A model generated the notes under the pieces. That model searched no databases. It saw nothing but the letters and a program-made list of their open reading frames with translations, and had not been told where the DNA came from. A stretch of DNA of 64,000 nt from Ostrinia nubilalis. Its lineage: Eukaryota; Arthropoda; Insecta; Lepidoptera; Crambidae. Position numbers and translations under genes: made by a program. Location of the stretch: NCBI RefSeq assembly GCF_963855985.1, contig NC_087095.1:7388001-7452000 (forward strand), read 5' to 3'. Below, one piece after another: positions 10,788 through 19,700 of this stretch; the first letter of the stretch is position 1, and each line of letters begins with the position of its first letter.

Positions 10788-10793
10788 GTTAGT
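10611..10793 (-). CDS. FAAH2: Amidase exon with start codon and membrane anchor
   Basis: The acceptor TTTGTCCACAG sits directly upstream, followed by ACTAAC and the ATG at 10787, so an upstream exon must exist. It encodes residues 1-59, including the hydrophobic stretch LVSLLTIIVYPLTYFL, probably a membrane anchor, and a proline-rich PPPV linker. The exon ends CAG and is followed by GCAAGT, a GC-type donor. Confidence 0.85.
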
Positions 10794-10867
10794 CTGTGGA
10801 CAAAGAAAGATAAATAAATATCTTTGGACTTTTACATAGAAGATTTACAGACAATAGATAGTCACGT

Positions 10868-10933
10868 TTGGGTTGAGCGGGAATCGACCCGCGATCGTAC
10901 GGTACGAGTGCGTGCCACCAGGCCGGCCAAACT
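10868..10933 (-). repeat. tRNA-derived SINE fragment
   Basis: On the minus strand a B-box-like GGGTCGATTCCC (10890-10879) lies about 26-50 bases after an A-box-like TGGCCGGCCTGGTGG (10930-10916). There is no folded tRNA body or 3' CCA context, so this is a SINE head and not a tRNA gene. It lies just upstream of the amidase start exon. Confidence 0.6.
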
Positions 10934-12198
10934 CCACTGCATTCAGTAGGTAATGTAAATATAGTTTGTAGCTAGATAAGAATTCGTAAACTCAAAATAT
11001 ATTTATCTGTAGGCCATTTCACGACAAAACAACATTATGTAACTGATGGCTCATTAGCTGAACAGCACCTATTTATTGTTTGACCCTGTCGATTTAGTTA
11101 TTGTATATTGACAGCACATTATACTAAACATTTTTTTTTTTCATTTTTATTACAACCATAATAGATACCACTGTGTTTAGATTAATACCTTTCACGTACG
11201 AAATGCACAACCTCATCGTAGGTACCTGAAAGTTCATTATGATGTTCAAATAAATCTTTGTAGTAAAAGTAAGTAACACTTCTTGGACTCAATTGATGCA
11301 ATGCCAAGGAAACTTGTTTGTTTGTACATTGGATGTTATGTAAACAGATCATTATCATTATAATGATTAACGTAGGGAAACCGGTCGAGCGTGTGTGAAA
11401 ACCTGTCACTACGACCCGCATTTTACGTTTTGAATTCATTCAGTAGGTGTGTTTTAGATTTCTAGTAAATATTTCTGCATATTTAGGTATCTAGCTTTCA
11501 CATAGATTTAAGTAGACAAGAAGAATTAATTAACTTTCTATATGTAGTTCCACACTCAGAAAGCCTAGTTCCGATTCATAAGTGCGACACAGAAAAATAA
11601 ACTTATTGATTAGTTGTGAGTGATTAATATTAGCATTCAATGTGGGTGGTGCATTTTAAAATAATAATCTGAATAAAACAAATGAAAACTGTATAAAAGT
11701 TTAATTCAGTCGGAAGGAATTTTTGTGTAGGAGAGATGAGTTTAATGCTTTCGATACTAAATATTGGAATTTTGATTTAAAAATGTAAGTAAGTACTTTA
11801 TATTTACGACTAATCTTGTAGACTAGTCAACTACTGACCGTGGAATGCTACTTGTCTATACAAATAGTTATAGGAGTTTTGAATTATGATTGATAAATTG
11901 ATATTATGAATGACTTAATTTATTTCTTATCTATTAGTAGGGCATTAGTTTCAGCAATCGAGAGTGGAATGCAGCGACATTTGTGAGGTTATTGACAGAC
12001 GGTCAAAGATAAAAACCGGAGACAGACAAACCGATAACAAGCCTAAACTAATTAATGTTTTAAATTGAACAAACTAAGTAATTAAAATGTAGAGTCTAAG
12101 GAGAGAAGACGTCGTCTGAAGCCGCCAGTTTAAGTGAGTAATGATAAATACGAAGAAGAATATTAATATGTAAGCTAATAATAAGCAACTGGCTGTAC
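10934..12198. other. Probable amidase 5' intron, nothing else recognised
   Basis: AT-rich DNA between the acceptor at 10794 and the candidate donor at 12198. No convincing coding frame or paired repeat seen. Confidence 0.35.
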
Positions 12199-12435
12199 CT
12201 CAGTAGCAACAACTCTCATAATGAACCCAAAAACTTTGGATATGAAATTTTGAATTTCCATTATCGGCTTTTCCAAGTACGGCGGATACACCAAATGGTA
12301 GCTGTTCAAGAACACTTCCACAATAACAAACAGCTGATAGATAACGGCACTTATAACAATCAGCACTGCACGCGTACAAACTTTCACGCCCGCGTTAAAG
12401 CAGGAGTTGAATAAATTATTTAAGAACCGAATCAT
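12199..12435 (-). CDS. Candidate upstream first coding exon of the amidase gene
   Basis: Starting at ATG 12435 (context CAAAAATG), 79 codons stay open to a good donor ACTGAG|GTACAG at phase 0. Joining to the acceptor at 10794 keeps the frame (ATE|TNMLNGF) and would give a 613-residue amidase with an added hydrophobic helix (AVLIVISAVIYQLFVIVEVF). The alternative is that this exon is noncoding, belongs to an alternative isoform, or is a chance open frame, since the 532-residue form already has family length. Confidence 0.45.
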
Positions 12436-12837
12436 TTTTGTGGGAACCAAATAAGCGTCTGCCCGCCACAGATTAAAGGAATACACTGGGAACGAAGGTC
12501 GGGTCACAATGAACGGGCTGTTATCGTAGATTAAACTACAATAACGTTAGGTATTCTATACAAAACGTAATGATTGCATCGGATTCGCGAGCGCATCTTT
12601 CAAGAGACTTTATCAATGGAAGTTTTAGCGAGGTCCGTTGGGTAGGTATTTCAATAAATTTTGGTCATTTTTTACACTGCGCCTCTAGTCCCAAACTAAG
12701 CAAAGCTTGTTATTACTAGACAACTGGTATAGACATACTTAAATACTTTTTTTTTGTAAATACCTACATACGTATTAAAAATAGAAAACACCCTTCCAGT
12801 ACAAACAAATATACGAGTATTCATGCACACAAATGTT

Positions 12838-12912
12838 TTACTGAACGGGAATCGAACCTGCGACCTCGGCATAGTAGTCCACAGAGTCCACCACTACACC
12901 AAATGGCCATGT
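12838..12912 (-). repeat. tRNA-derived SINE fragment
   Basis: The minus strand has an A-box TGGTGTAGTGG (12901-12891) and a B-box GGTTCGATTCCC (12858-12847) with tRNA-like spacing. The short frame over it translates as WPFGVVVDSVDYYAEVAGSI, a typical read-through of insect tRNA-SINE heads. Confidence 0.7.
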
Positions 12913-13838
12913 TCTAATATTTAAATACCAGATTAGACAATAAATTAGCGTATCAATGATTGATAAGAGCCACCTAATTTTACGCGTCGTATCAACTGTA
13001 GGTATTCGAATCTCCAGTTGGTTACTACATATTACGTGATGATAAGAAAAGTTATTGTGTAACAATAGTGTCTAAACTATCTCTGCAGTGCACGTGCATA
13101 ATCTTAAGATTTATCCCACTCATGTAACTTGATTAATTATCAAATGTCTAATTAACAGACCAGCAAGTGTGTAAGACAATTAAGAATTGTACCTACTTAC
13201 ATGACTTTAGATTCACCTTATGTACACCATTTCATTATTTTTCATGCAAATCTTACTAACTTGCCTAATTCATTGTTCAAAAGTTGGATAGCAACTCATG
13301 CATATTTGTTATAACTATACCTATAAATAATAAATGATATTTATTATGTAAAAAATTTGGTACGCGATTACTCCAACATACCTACTTATTCTTGAACTTA
13401 TTGGCTTTGTGCTCATAATAATTTATAGCACTAAACTTGTTCAGTCAGAACATAGAACTGAGTCAAGTCCCAGTATTGCTATTAACAGAATGGAATCCCA
13501 CCCATCCAGTTTGCGATCGTTGCTAAATGACTGTGATAAATAATTCTGTTTGCAGAAAAAAGGATAAGAATAAATGAAAAAAGGAAAAATAAATAATTAT
13601 AAAACTTGTCCACTCACACTCACACAGCGCCAGCTAGTCCCAAACAAAACAAAACTTGTACCTATCACTCCTACCACGTTAGGAATTTATTTATAAGTAG
13701 GTACTCTTTATACTTGCATTGTTTAGGTACCTGCCCTGTTCTAAAATAGTATAGATTTTCCTAAAATCGAGATTTTCTTTAAATGGATGTTTGGATATTT
13801 ATTTATTTTTTTATTTATTTACACTTTTGCACATACCA
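12913..13838. other. Noncoding stretch
   Basis: AT-rich, no gene or paired repeat recognised. Confidence 0.35.
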
Positions 13839-13887
13839 CTGTACAGTGGCGGACTTAATGCTATAATTAATATTAGGATATGTAGTT

Positions 13888-14290
13888 TCGGTTATGGATA
13901 CGGTTACGGATATAGGAATAATATTATACCGGTTTCGGTTACGGTTACGGATATTTTTATATTTCGGATATCCGAAAGTTTCGGTTACGATTACGGATAT
14001 CTGTGCTTTAGAATGCAATTTGCAATAAGTAGTTGTCCAACATGGTTCATTCATGGCCGCACACTTTACATCGAATAAAAGGTAATAAAAAAATAAAAAT
14101 GTATACTTGATGGCATTATAAAGGTAAATCAGGATATATATATGCCTTTACATAATGCTATCAAAAAACAATTTAAACTGCCTATAAGTATCCGAAACTA
14201 TCCGAAACTTTTGAATCGGTGACGGTTACAGTTTCGGATATTTTTCATTTCGGATATCCGAAAGTTTCGATTACGGTTACGGATATCCAT
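13888..14290. repeat. Degenerate GGTTACGGATA / TTTCGGATATCCGAAA repeat block
   Basis: The palindromic word TTTCGGATATCCGAAAGTTTCG occurs at about 13964 and 14249, each followed by GRTTACGRTTACGGATATC, and variants of TACGGTTACGGATA fill the rest. The two copies of a roughly 65-bp unit (about 13935-13999 and 14219-14287) are separated by about 220 bp that hold a hairpin at 14107-14164. It looks like the ends of a mobile element or a decayed minisatellite. Confidence 0.6.
14107..14164. repeat. Short inverted repeat (TTGATGGCATTAT ends)
   Basis: TTGATGGCATTATAAAGG is paired with the reverse complement of CCTTTACATAATGCTATCAA with two mismatches or gaps and a loop of about 20 bases. Perhaps a tiny MITE. 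Confidence 0.5.
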
Positions 14291-14299
14291 AGCATCCCT

Positions 14300-15820
14300 G
14301 ATTTTCTTTGATCAATCTCCGCAGCATTAGTCATTCTGCAAATATTTCTAAACATTTTAAATCGATTCAGCGTCGAGTCTGAAAACGATACCTGCATTAA
14401 ATTAAGGTTATGGCAGGCCTCCGTCACTCGCCTATGCCGGCCGAGATAATTACCTACAGCGCGCGACAACTTCAAGTTGCAAATCAGTAAAGGCCGCCAC
14501 GCGCCGTGACGCGCCTGTGAGCACACGCGTATTTCTATACACGCTCGGTGTATCATCGTCGCAATCAAGGTTTATTGTTTCAACGGCACTGTTATTCTTC
14601 TTTAATGGAAAATCGTAATATTTAGGAGTAATAATTAACTGTAGTGATTTAAATTATTATAAAAAACTACACTTTTAAAATAATTTTGAAATACTTATGA
14701 CAAAAAACTGTAGCAAAAAAATTATTTTAGCTAATAAAAACATTAACTTTACTTCACCGTGTCTATTTTCCGACACTACACCTTTTAAAACTGTTTGTCC
14801 AATTTCGAATTATCGCAACACTGAAGTTTATTAATAGGTACTTTAGAGATGGTACGATTATACAAACACCACTAAATTAAAGTTTACCAATCGTAAATAC
14901 AATAAAAAATTAAGTTTTTATTTATTTTACTTTGCTTATACAACCCTGACGCTTGAGCTGTGAGGTAGATCAATTCTGAACACAAAAAAATTGCGCTCTT
15001 GTGAGCGTAGTAGTAAGGTGCGATTTCGAATGCACCATGTGCGTTGGATATTTTGCATTATTATTATTACCGTTAAAATGCCGGCATCTGATCCTACACA
15101 AAGGAGTGCAATTTCTGTTGCTACTATTATGTATTCTGTGGTTATGGCTAAATCCGAGAATTTTAATGCATTTACATCGTCCTCTAAAAGGTCCGACCAA
15201 TTTTGTGAAGGGACTTGTTTGTTGCGCGATTATGAGTATTAGGTATAAGTTGGGCAACGTGAGGTATTGCTAAAAGCCTTCTGGTTGGTCAAGCGCTTAC
15301 AAAACCGCGGGCGTTCTCTCGATCTTGGCTAGTGTCGTGTCGTATGACAGTGTCGATTAATTTGTAAAGTAAGAGGTAAAGAAAAAATTAAACTGACATT
15401 AATGTCATTCTTTTTGTTTATAGGAGGAAGTGCTTTACGCATCCCCAGTTGTTATAGTAGACGTTGCAGAAGGTATAAAGAACGCCTTGAAGAATGGGTT
15501 TCAGTTCCATGAGGCAAGCGTGCCCACTTAAAAGATCTCTTAGGCCGCTATTGGCGGGATTACGGAGGATCGCTATTTCCGTAGACTCCTTTTCACTATC
15601 ACAATTTTCCCAAAACCTAGGGAAGACCTTTTTCCATAGCAATTAGATACACAACAAGAATCATACTTAAGTGCATAATTATTTACAATACTTTGTATTA
15701 TGTCCATGGCTACGCATGATATCACCCTATTACTAAAATATGCCCCTAGTTGGATTCGAAGCCGCAACCGCAGCTGACGTATCGTTTGTCAAACAGAAAT
15801 ACACCAATAACTAAAATAAA
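14300..15820. other. Unassigned stretch with a GC-richer patch
   Basis: 14400-14570 is GC-richer and CpG-containing (GCCGGCCGAG, GCCGCCACGCGCCGTGACGCG) and may be exon or regulatory DNA of an unknown gene. At 15418-15642 the minus strand has a 74-codon frame with no recognised motif. No feature can be supported. Confidence 0.3.
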
Positions 15821-15821
15821 T

Positions 15822-15916
15822 GCGCTACCTAACTTTAACGGTAACCTATGACCATAACCGGTGCTTTTTGACAGATTTTTGACGTTTGTCAAAGTTAAAG
15901 TAAGATGGTGTAACCC
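15822..15916. mobile_element. MITE of the ACCTAACTTTAACGGTAACC family, disrupted
   Basis: Shares CTAACTTTAACGGTAACC, TTTTTGACGTTTGTCAA and GGTGTAACCCA with the complete copy at 55876-55987 and, more weakly, with 50553-50657. The right terminus is missing its usual GCCTTA end, and an LTR retrotransposon begins six bases later. Confidence 0.65.
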
Positions 15917-15922
15917 ATAACT

Positions 15923-16209
15923 TGTAAGCATTTTTACTGTGAAACAGATGTTAATTGGAAATTTAAATGTATATTGTTGTTTTAATAATTAAATGCGGGT
16001 AAGCGAAATAATAAGTTGGAATGTGAGTTATGTCAGTTGGAATGCGCTCGGTTGCTAACGGTTGTTTTCGGTCTCGCGCGATCCATTCTGTTACGAGCGC
16101 TCGAGTCGAGAGGACCTCTCTGTGTGATACCGTCTGTAGAAGAAAATAAAACTGGTATTGTATAATTGAGTATTATTTCTGGCCTTACTTCTGAACTAAT
16201 ATTACTTTA
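15923..16209 (+). repeat. 5' LTR of gypsy element 1
   Basis: Starts TGTAAGCATT and ends ATTACTTTA, so the 3' terminus is not the usual CA. Contains an AATAAA at about 16144 and the GC-rich patch TCTCGCGCGATCC. Identical by eye to 22784-23070. Confidence 0.93.
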
Positions 16210-16222
16210 GTTCAGAAGTGGG
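16187..16222 (+). promoter_or_regulatory. Primer-site region with LTR-spanning hairpin
   Basis: ACTTCTGAAC (16187-16196, end of LTR) pairs perfectly with GTTCAGAAGT (16210-16219, first internal bases) across a 13-base loop, extendable by G-U pairs. The internal side, TTCAGAAGTGGGATTGAA, also resembles a tRNA-Leu-type primer site but lacks the opening TGG. This could be self-priming or an offset tRNA site. Confidence 0.55.
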
Positions 16223-16754
16223 ATTGAACGGGAATATTACTTAATATTCTAATCACGCCCACGGACTGGACAAGTAAGTTAAAAAGTTTGGTGAAAATAT
16301 AAGGTGAGTGACACATTTTTTTCTTATTTAATCCGTAAGAATCTTGTCCATCTTGAGTGTTTATTGTATAATGACAATATAAAAATGAATTGGATATGTG
16401 GTTTAGCATAATTAAAAATACAGTTTGTAAAATACCTTTGATATTTTTATTTTTGTGATAGTACAAATTATAGTTAGTAAATCTTTAAAAATCTACCCCA
16501 TCATGGTGGTTTCATGAGTGATCATTATAAAATCATAATTAATAAATATAATTATTTATTAATAAGTACTTATTTTGAGGAATACCCTCAATAACTATCT
16601 TTTTCTTGAGAATTTTACGTTAGTGTAAATTGAAATTAAATATTTTGTTGACTTAAACGGATATACACTAGACATAAAATAAAACTCAGATTATATAGTA
16701 AATCTTCATAGCACAGTTAGTGATTTTCCCACCCAAACTGATTTCAGACCAAAA
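16210..16754 (+). other. 5' leader of gypsy element 1
   Basis: 545 bases of AT-rich untranslated DNA between the primer site and the Gag-Pol start. No upstream long frame in the coding direction. Confidence 0.6.
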
Positions 16755-19700
16755 ATGTCGACGTATCATGGGGGGATGGAAAAGCAAGACGGACCCCGTC
16801 GGGATGACGCGGGAATTACGGAGATTCAAGACGGAAGAGCAACGCCGCCCAGCCGCAGTCGCAGTCGCACGCGGCGGCCTCGCAAACGTCCAAGGAGAAG
16901 TCGCTCCGGTGCACGGCGCTCCCGTCCCTCGCGGCGGCCCTCGAGTAGCTCGGGCCGTACGGGGTCCAGAGGCCGTTCGTCTCGGAGACGTGACGGCTCC
17001 GACGTGAGCCGACGCAGACGCCGCCGAGCCGATTCGCGACGAACTGCTGCAACAAGGACGCGGCCCTCACGATCGCGCTCACGTTCGAAGTCTTCTGGTG
17101 AACGCAGAGCGAGACGAAGACATCGACATCGCAGGAGTGGCGTTCGACGGAGTTCCAGCCATCGCGTAAAAAGTCAAGCACCACATCACAAGCGGAGGCG
17201 TCGTGAAACCGTGAGTGAATCATCATGTACTGATAGTTTAGATAGTTATCGAGGTAGTAGTAAAAAGAATGCTTCAAAAACTGTAGATAAACACAACTTT
17301 AGTATTCAGGATGTAATGGAATTGATAAAATCGCTGCCCTCATCGGCTTCTCAATCACAAAACCATTTTAGTATGTCAACTAATGCTTTACCCGAGTTTG
17401 ACCCTGCTAATAAAGAGCAAACTGTTGATATATGGATCAATAAGGTAGAAGAATGTGCGTCTTTGTATAATTGGTCTGAAACACAATTACTTCATTATGC
17501 GTTACCTAAATTTACTGGTTTGGCTAAAGTGTGGTACAATGGTTTGCGTACTTTAAAGTATAACTGGGCTGAGTGGAAGGCGCAATTAATTGCACAGTTT
17601 CCTACTGTTGAGAATTATGCTCAAATTTTACATGACATGCTTAATAGGAAAGTGAAACCTAACGAACCATTGGAGACATATTATTATCATAAAATTAATT
17701 TGCTAAATCGTTGTGACATCAATGGTAAGAGGGCAGTAGACTGTCTGTTAGATGGTTTAGAAGACAAGGGATTGAGGTTAGGAGCACAGGCTGCAAACTA
17801 CTCGCATCCCGAGGAATTGCTTTCATTTTTCAAATCAGTTAAAACTGAAGACGCAAAGGAAAAGTCATATCGTCAACCGTTTACAAAAAGGCGATTTGAT
17901 GGTGCTAATGATAGTTCAAAACCTATTTTAAGATGTTTTAACTGTAACGAAGTTGGTCACCCATCGTTCAAGTGCACTAAACCATTAGTTTCGTGTAATA
18001 TATGTAAACGACTTGGCCATCAAAGCGCTAATTGTAAACGATTATATAAAAATAGTCAAGGTGTTGATAAATCTGTTGAAAAGGATAAGGCAGTATCGGA
18101 GATTAAATTAGCTGGAGGTTTGGACGAAAAGTATATTCTACCGATATTTGTCAATGATAAACCAATGACTTGCTATGTTGACCTTGGTAGTCAGAGTACC
18201 TTGATTCGTCTAAGTAACTTTAGTGATTTGAATGTTATATACAGTACAAATGATCTACCTTCGCTTAAGGGATTTGGTCAAGCGATTATTGAACCTATAG
18301 GTAGAGCAGTTGTACAAATACAAGTACAATCGGTTAAGATATCTGTAGAGGTATTAGTAGTACCAGATGAGTTATTAAAACACCCTGTTTTGTTAGGGCA
18401 TACGTTTACAGAACAAGCGGGAGTAGTCATAATTAAAACTGATGAACATTTAGTTTTTCAAAAGAAACCTGATATTGACATTGCGAATCAAAAATGTAAG
18501 AATAAACTGGTAATTAGTTGTGATGTTGTCGTAAATTCTATTAATATGGTACCAATCAGGACAGATACCAATTACAGTACTATTAATGTTTATGTTAGAG
18601 AGTCAGTAAGGAACGAAGGTATTAATAGTTATTTTGTTATGCCTGGGTTATACACAATTACACAAGGTGAAGGTCACATTATGGTAGTTAATTTAAATTC
18701 ACACGAGATTAATTTTAAAAATGGACAGTTGTTGACTAGAGCACATTTAATTGATGAAACCAATTGCTTAAATATTAGAATGTTAGAATGTGAAAAGGGG
18801 GACCATATTGAAGATTGCTTAAAAACTGGTAGTGAGTTACACGTTGAAGATAGAATTAAACTAAAGGCATTGTTGGAGGAATACAGGAGTTGTTTTTCAT
18901 TTGGATTGACTGATTTAGGACTTACAAACTTAACGGAAATGACTATTACTTTGAAAGACACTACTCCGGTTGTATATAGACCATATAGACTTGCTTATTC
19001 TGAGAGGAATAAAGTAAAGGAAATGATTCAGGAGATGTTGGATTCGGGTATTATCACGGAGTCTGAGTCAGCGTATGCTAGTCCAATACTTTTAGTACAA
19101 AAGAAAACTGGTGATCAACGACTCTGTGTAGATTATCGTGCTTTAAACTCTAAAACGATAAAAGAACATTATCCGCTACCCAGAATCGAAGATCAAATTG
19201 ATCAGTTAGGTGGTTATCAGTATTTCATAACGCTGGACTTAGCATCCGGATATTACCAAATTCCTTTGGATCCATCGTCACAGGATAAAACTGCCTTCGT
19301 TACGCCTGATGGCCAATATCAATTTACACGCATGCCTTTTGGGTTAGCCAACGCACCCTCAGTTTTCCAAAAAACAATAAATAAAATGCTAAAAGACGTC
19401 AAAAATGAAGCGTTTGCATTTATGGACGATATTATAATTCCAGCTAATAGTATATCACAGGGCATGGAACGATTAAAAACAGTTCTTGAACTCATTAAAA
19501 AAGCAGGCTTAACATTAAAATTGTCTAAATGTTTATTTTTCTGTCAAGAAATAGATTACTTGGGTTTTGAGGTTAGCAAAAACGGGGTTAGACCTGGTTC
19601 AAGGAAAACTGAGGCTGTTGAAAATTTTAAGTGTCCGACAAATCAACATGAAGTACGCCAATTCCTAGGTTTGGCTAGTTTTTTCCGCCGATTCGTTAAA

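Noticed and set aside
12838..12912. A tRNA gene on the minus strand
   Set aside because: Has A and B boxes but the acceptor and anticodon stems do not form; better explained as a SINE head. The same applies to 10868-10933 and 55200-55275.
15745..15775. B-box-like GGCTTCGAATCC on the minus strand
   Set aside because: No convincing A box at the right distance.
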